Assembly: GCA_963812255.1 (NCBI GenBank)
Contig: CAWEUM010000003.1
Span: 1,116,001 to 1,180,000 of the forward strand
Length of the DNA stretch: 64,000 nt
Origin: DATJGR01 sp963812255
Lineage (GTDB): Bacteria > Pseudomonadota > Gammaproteobacteria > Pseudomonadales > Azotimanducaceae
Direction: 5' to 3'
The translations under genes were made by a program, and so were the position numbers. The notes beneath the pieces are model-generated. The model was not told the origin of the DNA, ran no database searches, and saw only the letters and a program-made list of their open reading frames with translations. Positions 1-9,147 of the stretch are shown in pieces (position 1 is the stretch's first letter; every line of letters begins with the position of its first letter).

Positions 1-178
1 ACGTCAACCGTTCGAGCAGCGGTACATCGTCGTCCTTTGCGAGTTCGAGCACGCGGCGGTTGAATTCGAGCTGTGACAACTCACGGTTGATGTAAAGCTC
101 GGGGCTGGCCAGATTGATGTTGGGTGAATTCATCGCGCGGGCATGCAGCGGATCGAGATCGGTTGGAGAGCTTATCAT
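1..178 (-). CDS. ppk: Polyphosphate kinase PPK1, N-terminal part (cut by window edge)
   Basis: This is the 5' end of a gene that runs off the left edge. The translated stretch holds the signature ELYINRELSQLEFNRRVLE followed by a PLLERL motif, which is the start of the N domain of PPK1, the enzyme that makes inorganic polyphosphate from ATP. The catalytic histidines lie outside the window. Two in-frame ATGs exist, at 178 and 133; the first has a purine-rich GGAGCAGGG stretch upstream and is preferred, although it leaves only 29 bases to the divergent cmoA start. The later start would give a more normal promoter space. Confidence 0.85.
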   Translation of the reverse strand, partial: MISSPTDLDPLHARAMNSPNINLASPELYINRELSQLEFNRRVLELAKDDDVPLLERLT

Positions 179-207
179 GGCGGCCCTGCTCCATCATGAG
201 ATGACCC

Positions 208-921
208 ATGCGTGACGAGGTATTCCGCGAGCCGCGCGCCCAGATCGTCGATTTCGTGTTCGACGAGAGTGTCGCTGCAGCGTTTCCCGACATGATCCGG
301 CGCTCGGTGCCGGGTTACGAGACCGTCGTTCCCATCAGCGGCTTGATCGCCGCGCGCCATGCGCGCTCAGGCGGTCGCTGCTACGACCTCGGTTGCTCGC
401 TGGGCGCCACCACCATGGCGATCCAGCGGCAACTCGATACGCCGGACTGCCGCGTCATCGGCGTGGACAACTCGTCAGCAATGCTGGATCGCGCCCGCGC
501 GCTGCATGGCGATGACACCCGCGTCGAATGGGTGCTCGCGGACGTGCGCGAGGTGCCCGTGGAGAACGCCTGCGCAGTCGTCATGAACTACACGTTGCAG
601 TTCGTGCCGAGCGCCGACCGCCTGCCGCTTTTGAGGCGCATCCGCGACGGCATGGATGCCAGTGGTGTGCTGATCGTTTCCGAGAAGGTGCGCTTCGCCG
701 ACGAATGGGAACAGAGCTACTTCAATCACACGCACCTCGGCTACAAGCGCGCAAATGGCTACAGCGAGCTGGAAGTCGCGCAGAAGCGCACGGCGCTCGA
801 AAACGTGTTGGTTCCCGACAGCATCGAGGAACACGTCGCGCGCTTTCGCGCGGCCGGTTTTGCCCGTGTGCATGTCTGGTTCCGGTGCCTGAACTGGGCG
901 TCCTTCGTTGCGATGTTGTGA
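208..921 (+). CDS. cmoA: Carboxy-S-adenosyl-L-methionine synthase CmoA
   Basis: CmoA makes carboxy-SAM from SAM and prephenate; CmoB then uses it to modify the wobble uridine of several tRNAs. The 237-residue protein has the family N-terminus (DEVFREP, FVFDESVAAAFPDM, RRSVPGYE) and the SAM-binding motif YDLGCSLGATT at about residues 59-69. Length is close to the E. coli enzyme (about 247). It is followed after 19 bases by cmoB, the usual partner, so the two form an operon divergent from ppk. The ribosome-binding site is weak. Confidence 0.96.
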   Translation: MRDEVFREPRAQIVDFVFDESVAAAFPDMIRRSVPGYETVVPISGLIAARHARSGGRCYDLGCSLGATTMAIQRQLDTPDCRVIGVDNSSAMLDRARALHGDDTRVEWVLADVREVPVENACAVVMNYTLQFVPSADRLPLLRRIRDGMDASGVLIVSEKVRFADEWEQSYFNHTHLGYKRANGYSELEVAQKRTALENVLVPDSIEEHVARFRAAGFARVHVWFRCLNWASFVAML

Positions 922-940
922 TAGCGACGTCGTGACGCCG

Positions 941-1909
941 ATGCGTCTCATGACCAGTGAATGGGAGCGTGCGCTCACAGTTCTGCCGGAATGGCGCGCG
1001 ACTACAGAATTGCTCGAACGCAACATCCACGCGCATGGCGACAGCCACACCTGGCTGGAGTCGATCGCCGCACTGCCGCGTCTGTTGAGCGACGATGTCG
1101 ACATCGGCGCAACCATTCGGATCGGGAGCAGCGCGGATTGCGATGCGTCGACGCGGCAGACCCTGCGCGATCGGCTGATGTCGTTGCACCCGTGGCGCAA
1201 GGGGCCGTTCTCGCTGTTCGGCATTCGCATCGATACCGAGTGGCGCAGTGATTGGAAATGGGCACGCATTGCTCCGCACCTGAGCGCGCTCGACGATCGC
1301 ATCGTACTCGACGTCGGCTGCGGCAACGGCTACTACGGCTGGCGTATGTGCGCGGCGGGCGCGCGGTGTGTCGTCGGTATCGATCCGACCATCCTCTACA
1401 CGATGCAGTACGCGGCGATTGCGAGCTACCTGCGCATCGTGAGGCCGCACTTCGTCAACGCAGTGTTGCCGGCACGCCTCGAAGATTTGCCACCTGACGC
1501 CTCGGCGTTCGATACGGTTTTCTCGATGGGCGTTCTCTACCATCGACGCGACCCGCTCGAGCACCTGCGCGCGCTGCATGCGCGGTTGCGTCGCGGCGGC
1601 GAACTCGTGGTCGAAACGCTGATCGTCGACAACGGATCCACTGGGGTGCTGATACCGGACGGTCGCTACGCGCGGATGCGCAATGTCTGGCACATTCCGG
1701 ATGCCAAAACGCTTGTGGCGTGGGTCAGCGAGGCCGGATTCCGAGGCGTGCGCATCGTCGATGTCACTCCGACCAGCACCGATGAGCAACGCACGACATC
1801 TTGGATGCGCTTTGAGTCGTTGGCGGCAGCACTCGATCCCAACGCGCCAACGAACACGATCGAAGGCTTTCCAGCGCCGGTTCGATGCGCGCTGATCGCA
1901 ATGAAATGA
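941..1909 (+). CDS. cmoB: tRNA U34 carboxymethyltransferase CmoB
   Basis: CmoB transfers the carboxymethyl group of carboxy-SAM to 5-hydroxyuridine-34 of tRNA, giving cmo5U. The family block MPWRKGPFSLYG/IDTEWRSDWKW is present here as LHPWRKGPFSLFG then IDTEWRSDWKWAR, followed by the SAM motif LDVGCGNGYYGWRM and the block VFSMGVLYHRRDPLEHL. From the ATG at 941 the protein has 322 residues, matching the E. coli protein (323). The frame is open upstream to a TTG at 908 inside cmoA, but a start there would give an extra tail without family similarity. Confidence 0.95.
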   Translation: MRLMTSEWERALTVLPEWRATTELLERNIHAHGDSHTWLESIAALPRLLSDDVDIGATIRIGSSADCDASTRQTLRDRLMSLHPWRKGPFSLFGIRIDTEWRSDWKWARIAPHLSALDDRIVLDVGCGNGYYGWRMCAAGARCVVGIDPTILYTMQYAAIASYLRIVRPHFVNAVLPARLEDLPPDASAFDTVFSMGVLYHRRDPLEHLRALHARLRRGGELVVETLIVDNGSTGVLIPDGRYARMRNVWHIPDAKTLVAWVSEAGFRGVRIVDVTPTSTDEQRTTSWMRFESLAAALDPNAPTNTIEGFPAPVRCALIAMK

Positions 1910-1934
1910 AGGGTCAGAGTGACTCTGAGCCCTT
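1909..1934. terminator. Hairpin between convergent cmoB and ino1 (GGGTCAGAGT family)
   Basis: The stem AAGGGTCAGAGT pairs with ACTCTGAGCCCTT with one bulged base. It starts at the cmoB stop codon and ends just before the ino1 stop codon, so it could end transcription from both sides. It has no long T-run. Related sequences sit at 13121-13185 and 21147-21173, so it may belong to a dispersed palindromic repeat that doubles as a terminator. Confidence 0.6.
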
Positions 1935-1939
1935 GTCCC

Positions 1940-3103
1940 TCAAACCGATCGGCGTTTGCGCTCAGCGTCGGCGGCGACTCGCGCCTCGCGTTCGACGGAT
2001 ACGCTGACCGGCGCTCCGGCGATGAATGCCTCGGTCATCTGGTGCGCCTGATCGTCGGTGTACTGGCGCGGCGGATGTTTGCAGAAATATGCGGCGGGTC
2101 CGTCGAGCACACCGCCCTGGCCGCGCTCGAGGGCGAGCTTGGCACAGCGGACCATGTCGATCGCGACGCCTGCGGAGTTCGGTGAATCTTCTACCGACAG
2201 TCGCAATTCGATATTCATCGGAACATCACCGAACAGCTTTCCCTCCATACGCAGGAAGCAGACTTTGTTGTCTTTCTGCCACGGCACGTAGTCGCTCGGG
2301 CCGATATGAATGTTGTCGTCGTCGAGGCGATGTTCGGCGACCGACTGCACGGCCTCGGTCTTCGACGTCTTCTTCGAACGCAGCCGGGAGCGATTCAGCA
2401 TGTTGAGGAAGTCGGTATTGCCGCCGGTGTTCAACTGATAGGTGCGCTCGAGTTTAACGCCGCGCTTGTGGAACAGGTCGGTCAACAGGCGGTGCGTGAT
2501 CGTTGCACCGAGTTGCGCCTTGATGTCGTCGCCGATCAGCGGCAGACCCTCATCTCGAAACCGCTGCGCCCAAACGGTATCGCTGGCAATGAAGACCGGC
2601 ATGCAATTGACCAGTGCGACACCCGCTTGCAGCGCGCATTCGGCATAGAAGCGTGCAGCCTGTTCCGAGCCGACCGGCAGATAGTTGAGCAAGACATCCG
2701 CACGCGCCGCGCGCAGCGCCGCAACGACATCGGCCTGACTGGCCTCCGGTGCGTCCGAAAGCACGAAGGTTTGATGATCCGGATAGTCTTCCAGATGCTC
2801 CGAAAAGCCGTCGAGCACGCAACCCATCGCAACTTCCACATCGCTGCTCGGCAGGTCACCGCAAAACACTGTCGTACAGTTCGGCAGTGCAAAGATCGCC
2901 TCGCTGACGTCGCGTCCCACCTTGCGCGCATCGATGTCGAAGGCAGCGACGACCTGTATGTCCGATGGACCGTATTCGCCAATGCGCCAGTGCATCAGGC
3001 CAACGGCATTCTCAGGCGATTTGTCACGGTAGTAGTGAATTCCCTGAACCAGCGAACTCGCACAGTTCCCAACGCCAACGATGGCAACCCTGATGGGGCT
3101 CAT
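1940..3103 (-). CDS. ino1: Inositol-3-phosphate synthase (myo-inositol-1-phosphate synthase)
   Basis: The enzyme converts glucose-6-phosphate to inositol-3-phosphate with NAD as cofactor. The 387-residue protein opens with a Rossmann motif (VAIVGVGNCASSLVQGI) and carries the family stretches VVAAFDIDARKVG, NYLPVGSEQAARFYAECAL, GDDIKAQLGATITHR and QLNTGGNTDFLNML. Its length resembles the compact bacterial/actinobacterial type rather than the eukaryotic one (over 500). The start ATG at 3103 is preceded by GGAGGAACG. It faces cmoB and is divergent from the acyl-CoA dehydrogenase. A phosphatidylinositol or inositol-solute role is inference; no inositol phosphatase or transferase lies beside it. 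Confidence 0.88.
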   Translation of the reverse strand: MSPIRVAIVGVGNCASSLVQGIHYYRDKSPENAVGLMHWRIGEYGPSDIQVVAAFDIDARKVGRDVSEAIFALPNCTTVFCGDLPSSDVEVAMGCVLDGFSEHLEDYPDHQTFVLSDAPEASQADVVAALRAARADVLLNYLPVGSEQAARFYAECALQAGVALVNCMPVFIASDTVWAQRFRDEGLPLIGDDIKAQLGATITHRLLTDLFHKRGVKLERTYQLNTGGNTDFLNMLNRSRLRSKKTSKTEAVQSVAEHRLDDDNIHIGPSDYVPWQKDNKVCFLRMEGKLFGDVPMNIELRLSVEDSPNSAGVAIDMVRCAKLALERGQGGVLDGPAAYFCKHPPRQYTDDQAHQMTEAFIAGAPVSVSVEREARVAADAERKRRSV

Positions 3104-3297
3104 CCACGTTCCTCCTACAGCTCAACCTTCGAAGGTGAGACCGGGTTGTCATGTAATAGAAGGGCGCTAGATTACTTGGTTGCGGGTCGAAATTCGATCC
3201 CGACCGGTAGGCCGAACGGACCCGCGGACCCGCATCTGCCGCTCGCTTGAGTCGCGATGTTAGAGTATCCGCCTCGCGTTGATTGAGCGTTTTGCCG

Positions 3298-4422
3298 ATG
3301 CCGGAGTCGATCACGGGTGCACTGGCCAATCTGCGTGAACGCGCAGAGCGTTTCGCCCAAGACGTGCTGCTCCCCAACAAGGATGCAATGGTAGCCGGGA
3401 CGCCCGAACCACGGGCCCGAACAAACGTCACCCGCGCCGCACGAGAAGCGGGCTTCTTTTCGATGACGCAACCGCGCTCAGTGGGTGGAACCGAAGCCGG
3501 ATTGCTGGCCCTGACCGTGGTGCGCGACACGTTCGCGGCGTTCAATACCGGCTTGGCGAGCGCCGCGTTCGGACCCGGCCCGGGCGTGCTCGCCGGATGT
3601 GGGGAACCACTGCGGTCACAGTTCCTGGCGCCACTTCTGGCCGGCGAAAAGCGCGCCGGGTTCGCGTTTACCGAACCAGACGATGCGGCACATTTCACAC
3701 GCGCCACGGCGACTCCCGACGGATTGTGCATCACCGGACGCAAGTCCTATGTGACCGGCGGCGGCAGCGCCGATTTTCTGAACACGCTCGTCGATGTGGA
3801 GGGACAGGGTCGCGCGATGGTGGTGATCGACACCCATGCTGAAGGCGTGATGATCGAGCGACGCTTCGACTCCCTCGACGGCAGCCATCACGCGGCGTTT
3901 CGATTCGATGCCGTACGCGTGCCGAGTTCGCACATCATCGGTCGACCCGGCGAAGGGCTGCCGCGGGCGATGCGCCAGATCGGCGATACGCGCTTGTCGA
4001 TCGCTGCAGAAGCAGTCGGCCTGGCTCGTTGGACGATCGATTTCGCGACGCAGCACCTGAAGGCACCGCACCATTCCGGCGAGCCGCTCGGCGCGCGCGA
4101 AGGAGTACGGCTGCGGTATGCGGATCTGCGCATTCGAACGTTTGCCGCGCGCAGCATGTTGTATCGGACCGCACGCCTGGGCGAGACCGGCGCGAATATC
4201 GTCAACGAAGGCATCGCGTGCAAAGTCTTCGCCACTGAGACGCTTAGCGCCGTCGTCGATGGCGCCATTCAACTGGTCGGCGGCAAGGCGCTGACGATCG
4301 GCCATCCGCTGGAACGGCTGTATCGTGAGGTCCGTTCGCTGCGCCTCGCCGAAGGCGCGAGCGACGTGTTGCGGTTGAACCTGGCGCGCGGCAGTCTCGA
4401 TCTGGACAAAGGTGTGTTGTGA
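3298..4422 (+). CDS. Acyl-CoA dehydrogenase family protein
   Basis: A flavoprotein of the acyl-CoA dehydrogenase superfamily, which introduces the alpha-beta double bond in acyl-CoA thioesters. The protein of about 374 residues has the N-terminal helical domain, the middle-domain stretch FAFTEPDDAAHFTRATATPDG and TGRKSYVTGGGSADF (flavin/substrate contacts), and the C-terminal ...QLVGGKALTIGHPLERLYREVRSLRLAEGASDVLRLNLAR, where R/AEGASDV corresponds to the usual EGTSEI-type end. The ATG at 3298 is chosen; a TTG at 3283 is also in frame and neither has a clear ribosome site. Substrate cannot be told. The gene stands alone, divergent from ino1. Confidence 0.88.
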   Translation: MPESITGALANLRERAERFAQDVLLPNKDAMVAGTPEPRARTNVTRAAREAGFFSMTQPRSVGGTEAGLLALTVVRDTFAAFNTGLASAAFGPGPGVLAGCGEPLRSQFLAPLLAGEKRAGFAFTEPDDAAHFTRATATPDGLCITGRKSYVTGGGSADFLNTLVDVEGQGRAMVVIDTHAEGVMIERRFDSLDGSHHAAFRFDAVRVPSSHIIGRPGEGLPRAMRQIGDTRLSIAAEAVGLARWTIDFATQHLKAPHHSGEPLGAREGVRLRYADLRIRTFAARSMLYRTARLGETGANIVNEGIACKVFATETLSAVVDGAIQLVGGKALTIGHPLERLYREVRSLRLAEGASDVLRLNLARGSLDLDKGVL

Positions 4423-4435
4423 GGGCAGCCCCCCG

Positions 4436-5020
4436 TTATGGCGAACTCTTCTGACCGTGGCGTTCGCGGTTCTGTTCACGCAGCGCTGCCGATTTGCGCA
4501 GCAGCACGAATACCGCGCCCGCCCCTCCGTGACGGCGTTCGGGATGATGATAGGCGAGGACCTCGGGCATCTGCGCCAGCCACGCGATCGTGTAGCTCTT
4601 GATGCGCGCCGGTGTCGGACTGCGCTCGCCCCGCCCATGATTGATCAGGACGCACCGCCAGCCTTTCGCCAGCGCCACGTGCATGAACTCGAATAGGGCT
4701 TCGCGGGCCTGCTTGACAGTTTTGCGATGCAGGTCGAGACGACCTTCCAACGGATACTGGCCAAGGCGCAGCTTTTTGAAGACACCTTCCTGAACGCCGT
4801 CCTTCTTCCAACTGACGAGTTCGTGCGGCGCAAGCGGCTTTACCTCCGCAAGCGTCAGGTAATTCGGATCTACCGGCGGCTGCCGATTCGAGGCGGCGTG
4901 TTCGCGGCGCGTCCGTTGTCGCAGGGTCGGCTCGGCACGCGGCGGCGCCGGCCTGGCGACCATATCGAGGCGCTCAACGCCGGCCATCGCGGCGCGAAAC
5001 AACTCATCATCATCGTCCAT
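4436..5020 (-). CDS. Smr domain endonuclease-like protein (SmrA type)
   Basis: A 194-residue protein with a basic, low-complexity N-terminal half and a C-terminal Smr domain (the domain also found at the end of MutS2). The two Smr signatures are visible: LDLHRKTVKQAREAL, in place of LDLHG, and VLINHGRGERS, in place of HGKG. Smr proteins nick DNA or cleave RNA; the biological role of the SmrA type is not settled. It is convergent with the acyl-CoA dehydrogenase and lies 7 bases downstream of the PhyH-like gene, so the two may share a transcript. Confidence 0.85.
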   Translation of the reverse strand: MDDDDELFRAAMAGVERLDMVARPAPPRAEPTLRQRTRREHAASNRQPPVDPNYLTLAEVKPLAPHELVSWKKDGVQEGVFKKLRLGQYPLEGRLDLHRKTVKQAREALFEFMHVALAKGWRCVLINHGRGERSPTPARIKSYTIAWLAQMPEVLAYHHPERRHGGAGAVFVLLRKSAALREQNRERHGQKSSP

Positions 5021-5027
5021 TGCACTG

Positions 5028-5840
5028 TCATTCCGATTCGGGCACCGGCACGGCTACCGACGGATAGACCGCCGACCGTGTGCCGGGATTGGCTTGGTTG
5101 GATTCATCGTGATAACTGAACACCAGCGAACACTTCACCGCATCGGTCTCATTGCGTCCGGCGGCGTGAAACAGACGGCAGTGAAAGAACAGCATATCGC
5201 CAGCATCGAGTTCGACCATCTTCGCCTGGCCGATGAGCGCCTCATTTTCAGGCAGGTCGGTTCGCAGGAACAGCTTCTGATCGTACCGCTGCGCATCGAC
5301 GTCGAGGTGATGGCTCGACGGAATCACCCACAGCGCCCCATTGGCGCGCCGTTCGGGACCGAGCGCAAGCCACGTCGAGATCAACTCCGGCCGCTCGAAC
5401 GACCAGTAGCGGATGTCCCGATGCCACGCGGTGAGGCTCGAATAGCCGGGGTGCTTGGTCATGATGCAATTGTGATGGCACTGCGACACGCGTGGCGCGT
5501 GCCCCGCGAGCAATACCGCCAGACGACGCGCGACGCGTGGATCGCGGGCCCACGCGCGCAACAGCGCATCGCGCGAGTAGGCATGCAGCAATCGCCGCGG
5601 CGTCAATCCGCCGCGCTCGAGCCGATCCTTCGGTGCGCCGGGATAGCCGACGTCGGCCTCGAATTCGACCGGTCCCTGCAGCGGGTCCAGCATCGACTGA
5701 ACCAGCGCCGTCAGCGATGCGCACTCGTCTGCGCTCGCTAGACCACGCACCACTAGATAGCCGTCGCGGTGAAAGCGCGCGGCCTCGTCCTCGAGTCTCG
5801 GTGCGTCCTTCCTCGGGGTAACCATCGGCGTAACCATCAC
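5028..5840 (-). CDS. Phytanoyl-CoA dioxygenase (PhyH) family protein
   Basis: A 270-residue Fe(II)/2-oxoglutarate oxygenase-type protein. The metal-binding HxD is seen in LTAWHRDIRYW; the second histidine is likely in MLFFHCRLFHAAGRNETD, followed by an arginine-containing strand and KCSLVFSYHDESN. The N-terminal FHRDGYLVVRGLAS is typical of PhyH. Three in-frame ATGs lie at 5840, 5837 and 5825 inside a short tandem duplication (ATGGTTACSCC twice), so the exact start is uncertain. Substrates of this broad family range from phytanoyl-CoA to small natural products, so none is assigned. Confidence 0.85.
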   Translation of the reverse strand: MMVTPMVTPRKDAPRLEDEAARFHRDGYLVVRGLASADECASLTALVQSMLDPLQGPVEFEADVGYPGAPKDRLERGGLTPRRLLHAYSRDALLRAWARDPRVARRLAVLLAGHAPRVSQCHHNCIMTKHPGYSSLTAWHRDIRYWSFERPELISTWLALGPERRANGALWVIPSSHHLDVDAQRYDQKLFLRTDLPENEALIGQAKMVELDAGDMLFFHCRLFHAAGRNETDAVKCSLVFSYHDESNQANPGTRSAVYPSVAVPVPESE

Positions 5841-5875
5841 ATGCTCGAACGGACAGTCGGCCCATTATCGCACCG

Positions 5876-7135
5876 TCAGGCTTGCTCCAGATCGTTGTCG
5901 AGATGCTTGCCGGCAATGAAGTAGTGTGCTGCCGCCCAGATGTTGACGAGCGAGCACAGCAGCAGCGCGTAGCGCAACGACTCCGTCCCGAAACGCGGCA
6001 CCAGCAGATCGGCGACAAACCCGACGAACGTCGGCCCCGCGCCAAGCCCGATGATGTTGATGATGAACAGCAATACACCGGCCGCAACGGCGCGCATCCG
6101 CAGCCCGACCAGACCCTGTGTCTGCGAAAACGTCGTGGCCTGATAGAAATTCCCGAGCAGCACCGGCACCACGAAGTACCACAGCGCCTGCGCCGACGAC
6201 GGCGCGAGAAACGCTGCAATGGAGAACGGCATGGCAACGAGCAACGCCACCGCGACAATCCAGAGATACCAGCGCGTATCGCGGCGGCCCCATCGGTCGG
6301 CGAGAAACCCGCCGAGCGAGATGCCGATACCGCCGGCAATGCCCACGATCAACCCGAGCCACTTGCCGACCTCGCCGGTGCTCATGCCGTGCGACCGGAT
6401 CAGAAACGACGGCGTCCAGGTGACGAAGCCATAACCGACGAACGCCGTCAGCGCCGCGCCAAAAGCCAAATGTCGAAACGACGGCTTCGACAGCAGATAA
6501 CGCAGCGTTTCACCGATGCCGGGCTGTTGTGCCCCCGCGGTGCGCCCTTCAGCCATGCCGCGCGGCGGCTCCCGCACCGTAAATCGCACCAGCAGCGCCA
6601 GCAGCAATCCGGGAACACCCACCACGAAGAACGCAATCCGCCAGCCGAACAGCTCGTTGATCGTGCCACCGAGGTAGAAGCCGAACAGAATGCCCACCGG
6701 AATGCCGAGTGAGTAGATGCCCAACGCGGTCGCCCGCGACGTGGCCGGATAATAGTCTGCGATGATCGCATGCGATGCGGGCGAGCAACCCGCTTCGCCG
6801 ACACCTACGCCGATGCGCGCCACCAGCAGATGCCAGAAGTTCGCTGCGACGCCTGACAGTGCCGTCATGGCGCTCCAGATCGTCAGCGACAACGCGATCA
6901 GATTGCGGCGGTTGCTGCGATCCGCGAAGCGCGCGATCGGCATGCCCAAGGTCGCGTAGAACGCCGCGAACGCGAAGCCCGTCAACAGGCCGAGCTGCGT
7001 ATCCGACAAACCGAGATCTCGCTTGATCGGCTCCAGCAGGATCGACAGGATCTGCCGGTCGATGAAGTTGAACGTGTACACGACCACCAGAACGCCGAGT
7101 ACATATCGTCGCATCGCGTCGCTGATCTTGACCAA
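5876..7135 (-). CDS. MFS transporter, spinster-like
   Basis: A 419-residue membrane protein with about twelve hydrophobic segments. The N-terminus YTFNFIDRQILSILLEPIKRDLGLSD and the loop motif GMPIARFADRSNRRN (the MFS A-type motif between helices 2 and 3) place it in the spinster/sugar-phosphate-like MFS group that is common next to lipid and aromatic degradation genes. Substrate unknown. It lies between the PhyH-like and aldehyde dehydrogenase genes, all on the minus strand, with gaps of 35 and 63 bases, so a loose operon is possible. Confidence 0.88.
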   Translation of the reverse strand: MVKISDAMRRYVLGVLVVVYTFNFIDRQILSILLEPIKRDLGLSDTQLGLLTGFAFAAFYATLGMPIARFADRSNRRNLIALSLTIWSAMTALSGVAANFWHLLVARIGVGVGEAGCSPASHAIIADYYPATSRATALGIYSLGIPVGILFGFYLGGTINELFGWRIAFFVVGVPGLLLALLVRFTVREPPRGMAEGRTAGAQQPGIGETLRYLLSKPSFRHLAFGAALTAFVGYGFVTWTPSFLIRSHGMSTGEVGKWLGLIVGIAGGIGISLGGFLADRWGRRDTRWYLWIVAVALLVAMPFSIAAFLAPSSAQALWYFVVPVLLGNFYQATTFSQTQGLVGLRMRAVAAGVLLFIINIIGLGAGPTFVGFVADLLVPRFGTESLRYALLLCSLVNIWAAAHYFIAGKHLDNDLEQA

Positions 7136-7198
7136 ATCACGCCCCCGCTTTGACGCCCCCGCAGCGGCGCGCTTGGCTCACAAAATGCCTGACGCCGG

Positions 7199-8632
7199 CT
7201 ATTTGCCGATCTGTGTCTTCAACAGTTTCTCGATCTTAGACCCGTACGGCGGCCGCAACCCAGCGAGGCTGGCCAGATCGATCTTCGACTGCGTGAAGAT
7301 CGATTTCGCGTGACTGAACGTTCTGAATCCGTCGTAGCCGTGATAGGCGCCCATGCCCGACGGACCGACGCCGCCGAACGGCAGATCCTCCTGCGCGACA
7401 TGCATGATCACGTCGTTCACGGTGACGCCGCCGGACGTCGTGTGTGTCAGCACGCGATGCTGTTCGCGTTCGTCGGTACCGAAGTAATACAGGCCCAGCG
7501 GCCGCGCATGGCCGTTGATGTAGTCGACGGCCTCGGCCAGATCGTCGTACGTCTTCACCGGCAGCACCGGGCCGAAGATCTCGTCCTGCATCACCGCCAT
7601 GGAGTCGTCTGGATCGAGGATCAAGGTTGGCGGAATTTTGTGGTGTGGTTGCTGACGGAAGTCTTCATTGGCGGGATTGATCTCCACGACTTGCGCGCCT
7701 TTCTGCTTCGCATCGTCGATGTAGCCGTTCAACCGATCGTAGTGACGCTGATTGACAATCGATGTGTAGTCGTCGTTGTCGATCAGGCTGGTGAACATCT
7801 TCGCAACAGATCGTTGGGTCGAAGTGACGAACTCGCCGATGCGCTCCTTCGGCACGAATACATAGTCCGGCGCGAGACAGATCTGACCGGCGTTCATCAT
7901 CTTGCCCGCCATGATCGCGTCGGTGGTTTTGTCGATGTTCACCGAGCGGCCGACTATGACAGGCGATTTGCCACCCAGTTCGAGCGTGACCGGGACGAGA
8001 TTTTCCGCCGCGGCGCGCATGACATGGCGCGCCACCGACGTCGCGCCGGTAAACAACAGATGATCGAACGGCAAGCCGGCGAAATCCGCACCGGTCTGCG
8101 GGCCTCCGACGCACACTGCGATCTCCAGTTCATCGAATGCACCGGCAATGATCTCCGCCATGACCGCCGAAGTTGCCGGCGTGTATTCCGACGGTTTGAT
8201 CACGCAGCGATTGCCGGCGGCGAGAATGCCGGCGAGCGGCGTGAACGTCAGATTCACCGGAAAATTCCACGGACTGATGACGCCGACTACACCGAGCGGC
8301 TGATACTCGACGCGTGCTTTGGCACCGAGCAGATTCATCGGGAAGTCGACCTTACGCTTCTGTGGCTTCAGCCACTCGGCGAGGTGTTTCTTCGCGTGCT
8401 TCAGCGGACCGATTGACGCGGCGATGTCGGTGAACAGCGACTGATGCCGCGAACGGTGCCCGAAGTCCTCCGACATCGCCTCGACGAGGCGCTGCTGATG
8501 ATCGACGAGCACGGCGATTGCACGATCGAGACGATCGATGCGTCGCGCCGCAGGGACTTCACCTTCGCGCAGATAGTCGCTGCGCTGCCGGTCGAGCACA
8601 TTGAGCATCGTTGTGCGGCTGGTGTCCTGCAT
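7199..8632 (-). CDS. Aldehyde dehydrogenase, coniferyl-aldehyde dehydrogenase type
   Basis: NAD(P)-dependent oxidation of aldehydes to acids. The 477-residue protein shows the substrate/cofactor stretch GVISPWNFPVNLTFTPL, the glycine motif FTGATSVARHVM, the general base Glu at about residue 218 in LELGGKSP, and the catalytic Cys at about residue 252 in MNAGQICLAPDY. The short form with QICLAPDYVFVP is that of the CALDH/fatty-aldehyde group. The carboxy terminus is also typical (VNDVIMHVAQEDLPFGGVGPSGMGAYHG). It may clear aldehydes from lipid or lignin-type compounds; this is inference from family only. Confidence 0.92.
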   Translation of the reverse strand: MQDTSRTTMLNVLDRQRSDYLREGEVPAARRIDRLDRAIAVLVDHQQRLVEAMSEDFGHRSRHQSLFTDIAASIGPLKHAKKHLAEWLKPQKRKVDFPMNLLGAKARVEYQPLGVVGVISPWNFPVNLTFTPLAGILAAGNRCVIKPSEYTPATSAVMAEIIAGAFDELEIAVCVGGPQTGADFAGLPFDHLLFTGATSVARHVMRAAAENLVPVTLELGGKSPVIVGRSVNIDKTTDAIMAGKMMNAGQICLAPDYVFVPKERIGEFVTSTQRSVAKMFTSLIDNDDYTSIVNQRHYDRLNGYIDDAKQKGAQVVEINPANEDFRQQPHHKIPPTLILDPDDSMAVMQDEIFGPVLPVKTYDDLAEAVDYINGHARPLGLYYFGTDEREQHRVLTHTTSGGVTVNDVIMHVAQEDLPFGGVGPSGMGAYHGYDGFRTFSHAKSIFTQSKIDLASLAGLRPPYGSKIEKLLKTQIGK

Positions 8633-8677
8633 CGTTATGTCCCCCTGGGTTGGCGTGCCAGCATCTACTACGTATCG

Positions 8678-9031
8678 TTACTTCTGCAGCGCGGCGAACG
8701 CGGCGCCGGCCGGATCGCGGCACAGCGCGCTGCGGCCATGGCCGCCCATATCCCTAATCGGGTCGTGCGTACCGCCGCCATCGCATACGTTCGCCAGAAA
8801 CACATCGAGATCGGCCACTTCGAATACCGCGATTGCCTGGCCGGGCACCGCACCCATCCGCTCACGTGCTCCGGCCAACGCAAACGAAACGTCGCCGGCG
8901 TTGAATTGCGCCCAATGTTCGCCGTCTCGGAACGCAAGCTCGAGTCCGAGCGCGTTTTGATAGAAATGGCACTGCGCGGCAAAATCATCCGCGGCCGCAA
9001 TGAACACCTGGCGCAACCGTTTGACGCTCAT
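8678..9031 (-). CDS. VOC (glyoxalase-like) family protein
   Basis: A 117-residue single-domain vicinal oxygen chelate protein: KRLRQVFIAAADDFAAQCHFYQNALGLELAFRDGEHWAQF at the front and a second beta-alpha-beta-beta-beta unit ending in CRDPAGAAFAALQK. The start at 9031 is chosen over 9058 because AAAGGGTGG sits just upstream. It is 45 bases upstream of the aldehyde dehydrogenase on the same strand, so it could be its first operon gene. Catalytic activity cannot be predicted; some metal ligands of true glyoxalases are not evident. Confidence 0.75.
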   Translation of the reverse strand: MSVKRLRQVFIAAADDFAAQCHFYQNALGLELAFRDGEHWAQFNAGDVSFALAGARERMGAVPGQAIAVFEVADLDVFLANVCDGGGTHDPIRDMGGHGRSALCRDPAGAAFAALQK

Positions 9032-9147
9032 CACCACCCTTTCGCACCCGCAATCCACCAGCGCCGGATCATACCCAAATCTTTTCGCTCGAGCGCGGCC
9101 GAGGCTATGCTTGCGACTGCAGCCTATTCACGATCAGGGAGACGGAC